A program made the position numbers and the translations under genes. From Vicia villosa (lineage: Eukaryota > Streptophyta > Magnoliopsida > Fabales > Fabaceae), in contig NC_081186.1 of the NCBI RefSeq assembly GCF_029867415.1, positions 106,884,455 through 106,948,454 of the forward strand: DNA of 64,000 nucleotides. Direction: 5' to 3'. This document shows, piece after piece, positions 13,448 through 25,389 of the stretch; position 1 is the stretch's first letter, and each line of letters starts with the position of its first letter. A model generated the notes under the pieces. That model searched no databases. It saw nothing but the letters and a program-made list of their open reading frames with translations, and had not been told where the DNA came from.

Positions 13448-13535
13448 ATCTGTGTGTGTGACATAAGATCAAGTGTTTCCAAAATTTTAGTAATAAAGGA
13501 GTATATGGCATCTAATTTACTTGTTAAAGTTAAAA

Positions 13536-13960
13536 GCATTCGGTTCGAGGTGTTTTATCAACAAGATTCCATCTAGAAACTCACTTTTGAGTTGAGGTAT
13601 TATTAATCCTTCTTCGAATTTTGCTTGTGTTTTATGTAATGAGTTTGTTGAATCTTTGTCCCATTCCTTTTTGTCTTTGTCGGAACGCCGTTATCGTTTG
13701 GAAGGAGATGGTCGAGTGGATAGGATTGATTTTTCACATCAAATTTGATTTTAAAAAGAGTTTTTGATTTTGGAGTTCTTTTTGTCGTTTTATAAAAGTC
13801 AAAAGGAAATGAGGGACTTGTTTGGTTGCCCTAGTTTGGAGTCTTTTTTTTGGTAAGAAGTTTGGAGTCTTTGATTGTGTATCATATTATTTTTAACAAT
13901 TCTATTTAGAATGCGAGAGATGTGGTTTGGGGTTGTAAAGCGCTTATTTGAAGATGGTCG
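13536..13960 (+). pseudogene. degenerate LINE zinc-binding RT-associated domain (zf-RVT), plus strand
   Basis: Plus-frame translation with frame changes gives IPSRNSLLS then IINPSSNFACVLCNEF and VESLSHSF, followed by WKEMVEWIGLIFH and NARDVVWG. This matches the zinc-binding domain that follows reverse transcriptase in plant LINE-type elements (cysteine pair, then an H-x-F block). Stops and frameshifts are many; only the 3' end of the element is left. Confidence 0.5.
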
Positions 13961-14004
13961 TTTTTTTAATAAGAAATGGAATTATAGGGAGCAAAAGGGA
14001 TGCT

Positions 14005-14745
14005 CCATCCCAAAACAAAGAGAACTACAGCTCAAAGCACGAAAGTGGTTGGATATTCCAACTATAAAAATTACGCGAGAACACCTTCTTATAAAAAGAA
14101 CAAAGTCAATTCCAAGACGTAAAGACAATCTCTGACATACTCTCTATGAAGCAAAAGGAATCTTCTTTGAAAATGATAGCATTACGCTTAATCCATAAGG
14201 TCCAAATCGTAGCAAGCCAAACAACCGTCACTATCGCTCGCTTGGTCAAGCATTTGAGCTTTGAACAATTGAAAAAGAACTCTATGAATTCCTCTAGAGA
14301 CAATAAAACCCCAACTCCAAGCCACATGTAAACCCTTCGCCAAATTCTTAGGGTAACTTCGCAAGACGTGAAAAGATGCGATAGAGATTCTTCCTCCGAT
14401 AAGCAAAGAACACAAATAGAATCATCTCCCTCAATCAAAATACCCCTTCTCACCAAATGGTCTCTAGTTGCAATTCTATTGAGAATAAATCTCCAACAAA
14501 AAAACAGAATTTTAGAAGGCACTTTGATTTTCCAAAGATGGGCTAGAGCCATTACCTTATCATTATTCAAAGGCGGACCCGAAAGCTTGACTTTGAAGCG
14601 ATCATAATAAGACTTCATCGAAAATGTACCGTCCGAATTCGGTCTCCACCTAAAGGAATCTTCTTCTTCACTCTTCAAAATCTGCTGCTGAAGGATAGCC
14701 AGCAGCTCTTGAAAAACCGGCAGCAGGAACCGCCTAGCAGAAGGT
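14005..14745 (-). pseudogene. LINE zinc-binding RT-associated domain (zf-RVT), minus strand
   Basis: A 190-codon open stretch (14106-14678) contains FRWRPNSDGTFSMKSYYDRF, KIKVPSKILFFCWRFILNRI, CVLCLSEEESLSHLFTSC and VVWLATIWTLWIKRNAIIF, the classic zf-RVT region of non-LTR retrotransposons. Beyond the first stop the frame continues (FYKKVFSRNFYSWNIQPLSCF), where relatives read on, so the TGA is a nonsense change. The RT itself is absent: this is a 5'-truncated LINE relic. It converges on the plus-strand relic next to it. Confidence 0.8.
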
Positions 14746-15591
14746 CACATTCTTTGTTCTTTGGTTCTGGTTTGCATGTAGTCTGGATTGTAGAATTCGG
14801 ACCCCTAGTTTGTAGATTGGAATTTGGATTATCATGGTATCTAATTTTTGGTTTGGCATCTTGTTTCTAGTTTCATGTTATCAGATCACTATGTTGTGCT
14901 TGTTTGATAGCAGAAAAATGTCTAACAATTAAGAAATATTGAGAATGCTTTTATTAGCAGGGAGAAAGTTAGACCCCACGACCTACTGTTGGAGAAACTT
15001 CTCTTTTTAGTGAGTGATCATCTTCACGGTTCACGAGTCTCCGACATCGTCTTCATGAATTAATGTGTGCGTATTTACCTCAAATAGCCCCTTTTGTCCT
15101 ATATGACCTAGAGGGTTTCTAAAGAGACCCTTCAAACCTTTCATTACTTTCTCTATATCCATAACATGCGACCAAGCACATTAGAATATGCTTAATTTGA
15201 TTAATGAACATCACTTCCAAACATTGTTGTTTTCAGCGTATGATATAACTGAAGTTGTGCGTTAGCTATTAGAAAAAGAATTTAATTGAAATACAAAGTA
15301 AAATTTTTTACACTGTTAGTCTAACATGCATTAATCAGCGGCTAAACCGTGCACCAGCCACATAAAAGTATGCAGAAATTCTCATAAGGAATTCAACTTG
15401 GACATTGAAAAAATAGAACGCTCATAATTAGCGGAAAAAAGAAAAATTATTCAGGACTCTACCTACTAAGAATTGTTGAATAACAACTCATCGGTATCTC
15501 GAATATACTCGTAGAAAAGACTAAAGTTTTTGCTGCTCTACATAAAAACCAACACCATGAGGTGGTTTTGATTCTATCCAGCACTATTTCT
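14746..15591. other. intergenic sequence downstream of F-box gene
   Basis: No gene, RNA or recognisable repeat is visible. The stretch next to the F-box stop (15480-15591) would hold its 3' untranslated region and polyadenylation signals. Confidence 0.4.
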
Positions 15592-16473
15592 TCAAAATTT
15601 CTTTCTCTCCCCATTATGAATTGCATTTAGGAAGATCATGTTAGCATGCCTCCCCAACACACGCTTTCCATTCATGTCCTCCATTCTAACCTCAAGGAAG
15701 GCATCTTTTGGACCATCTTTAAACCACGGCCTCGAGCAGCAGGCGACCTTCACATGACATTTAACCATCTCAGTATAATCCTCGCATTGGCCCGGCATCA
15801 CCTTCTCGTACACTACCTCAATAGTCCTCACTGTCCTTTTAATCGAAACCGGTTTAGAACAAGGACCAAACAAACTCATTGCACGCTTCCGAGTTCCATC
15901 GACAACTATCCAATTCAACCTCAAATTATCTTGAAAGTAGTTGACCCAACACCCGTTCTTTTCCGGAAATAACTCAGTAAATAACAGAAAGTCACCATAA
16001 TTCTCCGATTGGGTGTTCAACACGTCAGGAAAAAATTTATCCACCATAAGCCCCCCTGTATGTGATCCTCCCTCTAGATACATATCAATGAAGTAGAAGA
16101 GAAATATGGGAGGATGTTCCACAGATTTAAACGTTTCATTATTATTACTACTGTAGTCAAGGGAAGAGAATGCATCGGAGAAGAAGGAGCGGTAACCACC
16201 AGGGAAGGTAGAAACTACGTTGTTCATCACCGGCTGCAAGTAAGGCCACGTTGAAGCACAAACGTTCTTCCATAGTTCGTCCTTGTGGATGATCATGCGG
16301 CGAAATTCGGAAGAGACGGAGGATAAGGCGGTTAAGGTAGTGCCGTCGAGGAATGGAAGAATGTGGTTATCGATGATCTCTGGAGGTAATTTGTTCATCA
16401 TGATGAATGTTGTTGAAGAAGAGTTACTAGGGTCGGTGGTTTTAATAAAACGGTGAAAGTGGGCTTGGCCCAA
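15592..16473 (-). CDS. F-box protein (single exon)
   Basis: An uninterrupted 293-codon frame. The F-box lies at residues ~27-70 (LPPEIIDNHILPFLDGTTLT, then LWKNVCASTWP), which binds SKP1 so that the protein can act as the substrate receptor of an SCF ubiquitin ligase. The rest (FPGGYRSFFSDAF, NWIVVDGTRKRAMSLFGPCS, CEDYTEMVKCHVKV, FLEVRMEDMNGK) resembles the plant F-box group of Arabidopsis At2g27310/At2g36090, recalled from memory; substrates are unknown. No Kelch or LRR repeats are seen. Two adjacent methionines at residues 25-26, just before the F-box, are an alternative start that may be the true one. Length and lack of introns fit the family. No damage is seen. Confidence 0.88.
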   Translation of the reverse strand: MGQAHFHRFIKTTDPSNSSSTTFIMMNKLPPEIIDNHILPFLDGTTLTALSSVSSEFRRMIIHKDELWKNVCASTWPYLQPVMNNVVSTFPGGYRSFFSDAFSSLDYSSNNNETFKSVEHPPIFLFYFIDMYLEGGSHTGGLMVDKFFPDVLNTQSENYGDFLLFTELFPEKNGCWVNYFQDNLRLNWIVVDGTRKRAMSLFGPCSKPVSIKRTVRTIEVVYEKVMPGQCEDYTEMVKCHVKVACCSRPWFKDGPKDAFLEVRMEDMNGKRVLGRHANMIFLNAIHNGERKKF

Positions 16474-17296
16474 CTGCCTGCAAGCAATATATATTTTCAG
16501 TTTTTTAAAATAAATAAATGGGGGCTACATTGTACGCGGCACCGCCGTGCGCTAGTGAAAAACAAAAAATGTTTTGAAATTCTGAAATGCATGTTCGGAC
16601 ACATTTAGAATTAAGGTTGTTTAAAAAACTCATAGAATTAAACTAAATTATAAAATTGAACTTAATTGAATAGTTGTTAAATAATTGAACTATTCTATTT
16701 GATTACTGAATTGATATTTGATTCATATGATTTTTATGATGTCACGTCCGCTCTCTGAATCATCTGTTTGTTACTTTCTAAAGTCACCAAATCAAGAGCA
16801 TTCAGAATCAAACATGAAATTTTATGGCATTTTGATTCAAGCTAGCATCATCTTAATTTTGATCCTCGAAATTCCCGGTCTCTAATTCCTCCTACAACTA
16901 AGTGATGGATGGATATAAAACCACTCGATGTGTCGCTGCACGCGAAGTTGTTTTTGCTGCTCTAGCAAAAATTAATCAATCGTCTTTACCTCCTCCGCAA
17001 GGAATTGTGAATCCTAGAACGCTGATTCCATTACATCCATATTTGGTTTAGGCTTCACATGTTTGCCTTCGACCTTGTAATCATAAGTCTTATCGGGCAT
17101 CTATGTGTTGTAAGTATAGAATGTAACTTAAGAGTGAATGAATTAGATTACTGATATTTTATCGATTTTAAGACAATGGTTTGTGTGTTCTTATTTTTAT
17201 TTGAACTTTTAGAAGAACTTTAAATAATAACATGTAAACAAATAAATGCGGTAAAGTAAATAAACAAAAGGAATTATACTAGTTTCCTTTACCAAC
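16474..17296. other. upstream region of F-box gene and unannotated sequence
   Basis: The first few hundred bases should contain the F-box promoter. A 48-codon frame begins at 16905 (MDGYKTTRCVAAREVVFAAL) but has no recognisable relatives and no supporting splice signals. No other feature was seen. Confidence 0.3.
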
Positions 17297-18627
17297 TGAT
17301 AAGTGCCAAAATGTCGATATTTTGAGTATATATTTGTGGCACTTATCGATTCTATTATTATGATTTTTGTAATAAAATCATAACTTTTGTGTAAATATGT
17401 GCATACTTGTGTTTTTGATTCATTTTTATACCAATTAATAGTTTTCCATTCATTTTATAGGTATTCATGCATCTTTGGAGCATTGAGTAATAAAGACCAA
17501 AGGCTAAGCTTCAAGAATGCAAATTCTACCAATTCATAAAAGAATAAGGCTCAAAATAAGGATGATAAAAATTATCATTTTGGTCTCCATTCATTCATTA
17601 TTGGATAGAGCATTGAATAAGCTTTCCAACGCTTCGAACCGGGCGCAATTCGGAGTTACGGTTCTCAACTTATGGCGAAAACAAGATTTCACTTTTGCCG
17701 TCAGTCCGCTGAGCGGAGGGGGTCCGCTGAGCGGAGCTCCAGCGGAGCAAATCAGAGTCTGGATGCAATTTTGAGTCCGCTGAGCTTAGGGGGTCCGCTA
17801 AGCGGACCTGCTAAGACAGCAGCTCGTTAAAAGGGGCAAAAATCACATTTTTAGGTTATGGGTTGGGTATTTTTGAGTGCCAACACCATCAACTTCATTC
17901 TTAGATCAAAAATTAGCTTAGAAAACAACTTCGGAGGTTGCATAAGGATGATCGGGGGTGGATTGAGCGTCGAACGGAGCTGACAAACCGGGAGATCTTC
18001 GGTTCATTTCTCTTATTCTTTGTGTATTTCTCTTTGGTTGGTTTTGTTTGTATATTTACTTGAATCTTATGTATATTTACCGATTATAATGTTATATTTA
18101 ACTTGCTTTACGAATCTGTGTTGATGTTATCCTGGATTTTTGCTCTATGCTGGGGATTTGGGGTGCTTTAGAGATAAACTTCTTGAATCCTTATCTAGGA
18201 TGATAATCTGTTGGTTCTGAACTCTAGAGATAGATTTAGAGCTAGCATTCACCGTTTGTATCTGTACGTAATGCTTTCGTGTTTGAGCGGCGCGCGAGAG
18301 ATCGCCGACGCGAGAATACGGATGTTCTCGCGACTTCGCGTTAGAGATAACCTTAGTTGTGAGATGATCTCGTTTGTGCTCCAGAGATGGACGCTTATGT
18401 GAGAGATACGTGATGACATAGACGAGTATCGTAGGTTGAATATAATGGGTTGGTAAGTGTATGTTTGTGAAGAGTGAATATATTTACATTCCTGATAAGT
18501 TCTTTCTCTTCTAAGAATGTGTTTGTTATTCTTTCCTGTCTATATCTTTGTTTACTTTTTGCTCATTCAAACCCAAGCTCGAAACCGTAGAAACTGTTGA
18601 AACTGTTGCCCTATACTGCATTCAACA
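17297..18627. mobile_element. probable solo LTR, Athila/Tat-like
   Basis: The 1,331-bp block starts TGATAAGTGCC, ends in CA and is flanked by CCAAC on both sides (17292-17296 and 18628-18632). Its first bases form an inverted repeat (gataagtgcca at 17298 and tggcacttatc about 35 bp on). Inside is a GC-rich cassette with repeated tccgctgagcgga (17704-17806). No primer site, polypurine tract or coding region is attached, so LTR-LTR recombination probably removed the body. The 3' end assignment rests on the matching 5-mers and is less sure than the start. Confidence 0.6.
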
Positions 18628-18632
18628 CCAAC

Positions 18633-19092
18633 CAAGGGTACATCTGGTCCATTCACATCCTGTGAGAAATTTCACTATTGTTATATCATTGTACTAGCCT
18701 CTGTTTACTTGTGTTTTTAGTAAACAATCACGAGTTTAGTTCACTTAAAAGATTAACTCGAAAATCTCAAGGACAATATGGATAGAAAAAGGATACAGTA
18801 AAAAGTGTTTGAGAATTAGATTTAAATGTTTATATTACGAAAACCTGGACGTAAACTTTAACTACAATAAACTTTGGATAAAGATAATATACCAAAAGTA
18901 CAATAAATAACATTAAAGTAAGATGTTTCAATTAAGGAAACTTAGAAAAGTAAAAGACAAGGACACATACTCATACATTTATCACAAACTGTTTCGCTCT
19001 GTAACTTGGATACTTAGTTCTATAAAGAATTAAAGTGATTTTTGCGACCATGATTACATGTATGAGCCTTCTTTATATACTACTATATTTAT
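18633..19092. other. unannotated AT-rich sequence between solo LTR and minisatellite
   Basis: Probably the continuation of the retroelement into which the preceding solo LTR inserted. No reading frame or structural motif is recognisable. Confidence 0.3.
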
Positions 19093-19367
19093 AACCTACA
19101 GGGTTCTACGACGTCAACGGGTCGCGAATCCACCAGGATTCTCCGACTTCTTTATGTCTAAAACCTACCAAGTTCTACGGTGTCAACAAGTCGAGATCCC
19201 ACTAGGGCTCTCCGATTTTTATATGTCTAGAACCTACCAAGTTCTACAATGTTAACGGGTCGAGATCTCATTGGGGCTCTCCGACTTCTATATGTCTAGA
19301 ACCTACGGGGTTTTACAACTCAACGGATCGAGATCCCACCCGAGCTCTGTGATTGTTCTACATCACA
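19093..19367 (+). repeat. 69-bp minisatellite, three full units plus degenerate fourth
   Basis: Units start at 19093, 19162, 19231 and 19300, each opening aacctac and containing tctac, a gtcgagatcccac-like block, and ggctctccgact. The first three are exactly 69 bp; the fourth is about 68 bp and diverged, and a partial fifth follows. As 69 is a multiple of three, short in-frame open stretches appear across it, but I see no reason to call them coding. It is probably part of an LTR or untranslated region of an old retroelement. Confidence 0.85.
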
Positions 19368-22160
19368 AATCCACCAGGGTTCTCTGATTCCTTCATTAAA
19401 ATTGTAAATATTCCTAATAAACGCAAGGAATTGATCCATCATCAAGACCACGAATTTATGGGAACATACTCGATCAAAATGGGTAAAACTAAAATGTGTG
19501 TATGTCAAGTTTATGTGATACGGGATAAACTTAAAACACTTCACCCCTGCAAGCCTAATGGTTTGGAGGCTTATGTACATACATGTATTTTTTATCAGGT
19601 TGGACAGAGAGTTCCGTGCACATCCCGTATTCAATTTTCCAAGCCCTTAAAAAGTCATCTGAAAAGGCATATGTTACAATATCCCAAGATTGGTCAAATA
19701 TCGTTTATCCTTTATAGTTTTTATAGCGGTTAAACATCACATGGTTTTAATGCTCATAAATCATATTTAATTGGAACTATTGGTTATCCAAGTAGAGGGG
19801 AGATTGCAGTATAAATATGACAATAGTTCTTGGTGAAAAGGGGCGATGAATAACAGAAAAATGAGAGGAAACATGGAAAACCTTGAACGACTCAAAAATG
19901 GCTGCCACTCCTCGTCTCCCTTAAAAACCCCTAAAATACCCAGATTCCTTAACTTGTGTGATCCCTCCTGGCCAACTTTAGGGGGGTTGACCAAATGACG
20001 TTCTTTGCAGGAACACGCCTAAAGGTATATCCCTTCCGAAGACTTTAGAGACTGGAACCAACGCCGAGACCAATGAGACTAATAACTCTAATATATTAAA
20101 TAGATCAACCCAACTCTAAAATATTATCCCTGTCTTTTGACAAGTTTTCCCAAAAACCCTCGCATTAACTCTAACAACCATCAAAGATTTATTAAAGGAA
20201 CATGAAACTAAAAAACAAAACAAACTTAACTCTATTAATATTAATTACCTTCAACTCCAACTCTAAACATGTCAATTTTAACTATAAATACCTCAGCAAC
20301 TCAAATACAATCCATTGGATTCTCAAACATAACTCTAATATATTAAATAACTCAAAACTCCTTATATAACTATAAGGTTTCTCGCAACTCATGCCTTAGC
20401 TCTAAAATTGTCTCACTTTACAATAGCACCAAATATTATAAACTTATGATTAAATTATGAAACTCCCCAGTTTAAAGTTATTTAAACCCTCTTTCAAGTG
20501 CAATTTTTCGCATCTCGATCGGAGTTATGAAACTTCAGTTATCTTCGTTTTAGTTCAACCATATCACAATATTTCCTGCTAGTCATTCATCAGATTCGAA
20601 TAATTATTTTAAAATTAAAACGAATTTGGAATCAAGCAAATGAATATGTTTCAGAAATATTAGAGTGTCTAGTTTAATACTATGAATTTTATTTTAAAAC
20701 TTAAGATCCAAATCGATACAATTTAATCAAACAATAGGACCTGGTGCAGACGTCGGACATAATGTTTGTTACTAGTCATACCTCAGGTTCAACCAATTCT
20801 TTAAAATAATAAACAAAATCAAAATCAAGTAAATGAATATGTTTTTGAAAGCTTAAAATTTATATTATCAGACTATAATATTTATTTTTGGACTTAAGGT
20901 CTCAATTGGTACAATTTAATCTAAAAATGGAAAATGGTACCAACACCGTTGTCCGACTTGTAACTAGTATTTCTACTACTGAAATTAATGAAATTAGATA
21001 CTTGTTAAGTCTAATATGTAGGAAATATTGTCTATTTTCTTATGATATAAATTTCACTCTCAAAGAACTTATGAAAACCTATTTATGCGCGAAACAAGAC
21101 AACTCATGTGAGCCAGAAATTTGACTACACTTCTAGTATAAAAACCAGATAACTCATATTGTTGTAAAGCTTCTAGACCCAATTTCCTCGCCTTGAAAGA
21201 AAGATTATCATGTTTAATTTCTAACGTAATTGACTACACCTCAAACGGACTTATGAAACTCCAGTTACACATGAAACAAGTCGATCAATCCCCTTCTATG
21301 TCTAACTGCGATTTTTCTAAGTTTTTCGGCATTTTGAAAATTTTTATGTGTTTCTCTCTCTATTGAATAGAACCAAAACTCGCCTATTTCAATCCCAACC
21401 TCCCCAAAACAAATAACAAAACACTCTCCAAGACAAATTCAACATTTACATTTTTGCCTTATTGAAAAGATCTATAATTCGCCTATCTGAAACTCAACCA
21501 CCTCAACATTAGCAATCCAACATTTCATTAAAGATTAAACATTCAAAAAATTTCCTTATCATAAGGAGTAACATAATTAATTCAATTCTCGCCTTATCAT
21601 AAGACCTCAACAAAAATACAATTCAACCTTTGCCTTATTGTAAGGCGTCGACAAAATATGTTATCAGTTCAAAAACTACAATCAACATGGTAAAGAAATA
21701 AAATAAAATTATATTAACAGCCTTAATACATACAGGTTAACCATGAATAATAAAAATCAAAGATCACAAATCTTATATTAAGGCGACACATATAATTCAA
21801 ATCTCAATCAACAATGCATACATAAAATTAAACCATATTATCCGCCTTAAATATTATCACAAAGAAAAAGAAAAGGGAGAAGGAGAAGGGTAAGGAACCC
21901 TTACTATCCATCCTCTAAAACACCCAAATATGAAAAATTTCCCCGCTTACCTCGAATTTGCAGATCAATGAAGATTTTAACTTTGGTGTTTTGGAGTTCT
22001 TTGTGAAATGATCCTTTGGATTGAATGCATTTTGCAAAACAATAACTTAGAAGAAGTGTTCAAAATGTTCAAGTTGATCTAGCTTGATAAAGATGTATGA
22101 AGGTGCAGAAGGCACACGTGCTGGACACATGTTGCTCAACATCTAGGCCTGGCGCACCAA
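19368..22160. other. 2.8 kb of old retroelement-like non-coding sequence
   Basis: No coding domain is found on either strand. Diverged repeats of atgaaactccagtta-type words occur near 20525 and 21255. Several short hairpins built on gcctta/taaggc (for example near 21630) occur between 21390 and 21850. The texture fits eroded LTR sequence, but no borders are defined. Confidence 0.35.
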
Positions 22161-22657
22161 GTCTTTGCTGCTCCGTATTAGAAGAATTTTTTATCAAAAA
22201 TTGAATCATATTTTATTGTTATTAAGTTAACAATACGATTCTTGAACATTTGTGAAGATCAAATCATCTTTATATAGATTTAAATTTGAATTTGTAACAA
22301 ACCAAATTATATCTTTTTATCGGAGATATTCAAGGAACAAATCAAATATCCAACATAATATGTAATATATCTGGACGAAATTAAATCTCAAATCCATGAA
22401 GAAAAACCCAGAGGAATTTTTATATAAGGAGGACACAACAAAGCTTTGGCTTTAACGCACTCAAGCATTTAAGCTTTACATAGAAGATTTTTATAGTGTT
22501 AGGTTTTATGTCTTATATTCCACACTAATGCCCTAATAGCATTAGTGTATAATCTATATGTACACCTCTATGTTCCAGTAATTTGGCAAAGAAGTTTTGT
22601 CTAGTTGAATTGTAAAATTCAACATCATTCCACGCGTTGATTGAAGTTGATCACCAG

Positions 22658-23455
22658 TGTAACACCCTTCTAAACCCCCGCGGCAATAAAAATTAAATCA
22701 GAGTACATGCAAACAAGGGTGCCACAATTGATAATAAAATAAACATATATGTCACTGTCATGCATACATTAAGGAAGATCTAAACATAACTCATAATTCA
22801 AAATCTCATGTTTACACAACGGAAATAAACCATCAAATTAGCATCACATCATCGATGCATTAATCCTCAAAACAAATTAAACAAATAGAGTTATTATCAT
22901 AAACTCAAAACAAAATGTTCCCCAGTGTTACATCTATCAGAGCATGACACCTGACGCTAACTAAACAAAGACTCATGAGCTAATCCTCACTATGTCGAAA
23001 ACCGCTACTTCAATCTGAAAATAACAACATGTAAGGGTGAGTCTCATCGCAATTAATAAATATTATTGCATCATAAATAATAACACGTCATAGTCATATC
23101 ATTCACCCAATTGTATCATATTCAAAAAATTTCAACAAAACACACACACCTAGCACATCATCAAATCATAACACTGAAACGCATTCAATCATGTTATGAA
23201 AATCATGCATATGTAATGAGTGACACTATGCATGTGGTACCAAGCATCATCAACGGGAATAACCCACCGACCGATTCAACATCGTCAAGATACGGCCCTG
23301 CCAGTACAGATTCCACACAATGGGAATCATGCCCTTCACTGATCCAACACATCATCATGGATACAGCCTCAACAAATGATTATGAATGAATGCAAACATA
23401 TATGAACATACTTATACCATCGTTAAGTCAATGAGTAACATCATCCAATACTCAA

Positions 23456-23488
<33 letters not shown>

Positions 23489-24512
23489 GCATGTTTACAT
23501 ATGTTAACGTCATTCAAATATTATCCAATCATCATCGTCAAACAACCAATAAATCGTCACATGAATATTGCTTCAACATAGTATGTATTATCAGCATTTC
23601 ATCATATATATACATAATACATCATTCACCAGGCAATAATTCATGATTCATCAATAATCGAAAGTTACCCTCATTTCTTCATTTAAACGCATAAGTTATG
23701 TTATGAGGTCTATCATACTCAAAACGGCACTCAAAACAGGACAACGGTTCAAAAGATACATCATTTTCAAGTTTGGATAATTTTCTACACAGCAAGGTTC
23801 GCTCAGCGACGCAAGGCAGAAGCGAATTCCTTCAGACCTCCGCTCAGCGGACCTCTAGCGACATTAGACAGAAGCTAACCAGGTCGGGTCCTCCGCTCAG
23901 CGGACCCCCATCCGCTTAGCGGACCTGCGATTTTACCAAATCTCAGGTCTGCGACAGACCCTGCGATTTCACACATTCAAGCCCCAAAATTGACTCTAAG
24001 CGCCAGATACAGTCATACAATCACAAATTACATCATAATACATCATCACACATCAAAACAACACATTTTAATCCAACAATTCATGAAATTTCATCAATCA
24101 TAACATCCCTAACCTAACATACAAATCAATTGACTCAAACGACATCCCTAATCAATATTATCATCTAAAAATGTGATAATAGATGCTAACCGGAGAGTCC
24201 CCCCATTACCTTAGTCGAAATTCTTGATAGGTCTCTCCCTCTACAGTTCCTCTTCACGTTCTTCGTGTTCCAAACTTTCAGCTCTTCTTTCACGTTCTTT
24301 TCTTCTTTCCCAATTCCTTAATATTTTATGAAAATAATATTTTAATTTAGTAAAGGGCTTTACTACACAACACCCCCTTGCTTACTAACTTCTCACATGG
24401 CCTAATGTTATAAATCATTATCTTTCCAATTATTTTCATAAAATTCATAATAATTCTAATTATTAATTCAATTTTCCAATTAAATTAAAATTAAAATATT
24501 ACGGGTGTTACA
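22658..24512 (-). mobile_element. solo LTR of a Tekay-like gypsy element
   Basis: A 1,855-bp block starting TGTAACACCC and ending GGGTGTTACA, with a perfect 5-bp duplication ACCAG on each side (22653-22657 and 24513-24517). Its start resembles the LTR start at 2099, giving the same minus orientation. It holds no primer site or coding region. A GC-rich cassette with tccgctcagcgga-type palindromes lies at about 23800-23935. Formed by LTR-LTR recombination inside an older copia LTR. Confidence 0.9.
23457..23487 (+). repeat. (CAT)n microsatellite
   Basis: About ten CAT units inside the solo LTR. It would encode a histidine run in one frame, but the surrounding frame is not a gene. Confidence 0.9.
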
Positions 24513-25389
24513 ACCAGCGTTTAATGGTAGTAACATTCTATCACAGGTTGTGTGATAGAGAAAGAAAGTAGGTGGATTCTCATATTTAGAGCGAGACTCT
24601 AAATAGAAAGTCATTGGATAATCTTAGGAAGAGACATTAAACAACATGGGTCTGTTGTTGGTTGTAAGTCCAATGTACTAAAATATTAATAGTAAATTTC
24701 TTCTTTTTTTTTGGATTGTGGTCTCAACCCTCTAGACGTATGTGTGGTTTCACCGAACTGGGTAGCCAAATTTCTGTGTTATTTACGGTATAACTTGTCG
24801 AACTTGTTATCGGAGCGTCGTGTTCAACATTTGTCCCCTGAGGAACAGAATTTCAGATTTTTCTTTCCAACCAAGAGATTTCCTAGGTTTTATGCCACTT
24901 TCCAGTCTCTATCTCTTTTCTCAAAAAACACATACTATCAATTCTCACTCCCTCTATTCCACTTAAATAGAAACATAATACTATTTTATTTTAGTTAACT
25001 ATAATAATACCCAACATTCTCACTAACTATTACTCTTTACTCCAATTTTATTAAAATTCTATTTCTCACCTAAAACTCACAATTCCTCATTATTCTCTAT
25101 TATTTAAATTAATTTATTTAATAATAATTCTATAAAATACTACTCTAATTTCTAATAACTTTCCACCATCCAATAAATCAAATACTCCTCAATTAATTAA
25201 CTAAAAAACACTCTAAAACTCAAAATAAAATATTAAAATAATATTAATATTATTAAAATAAAAACACGGGTGTTACAACTCTTCTCACTTAAATAAATTT
25301 TACCCTCGAAAATTAAATAAAAGAACCATCCCTATATAATACTTTCTCATCTGGTTCTCTAACCCCTCTTCATGATACCATCAATAATG

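Larger units (their letters stand above)
22421..24870 (+). mobile_element. copia-like LTR remnant interrupted by a solo LTR
   Basis: The pieces before 22658 and after 24517 join into one sequence once the inserted solo LTR is removed. It has a TATA-like tatataagga at 22422, then the phrases tggattgtggtctcaaccc, tagacgtatgtgt and accgaactgggta (24711-24765), which I associate with the R-U5 region of plant copia LTRs. No primer site or gag follows. Boundaries are approximate. Confidence 0.45.

Noticed and set aside
16905..17051. Small ORF MDGYKTTRCVAAREVV as a gene
   Set aside because: Only 48 codons, no relatives recognised, no promoter or splice evidence; mentioned only as intergenic content.
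19093..19367. CRISPR-like array
   Set aside because: Units are contiguous 69-bp tandem repeats with no spacers, in a plant nuclear sequence.
23386..23646. Frame with a histidine run
   Set aside because: It is a CAT microsatellite inside a solo LTR; no protein-like context.
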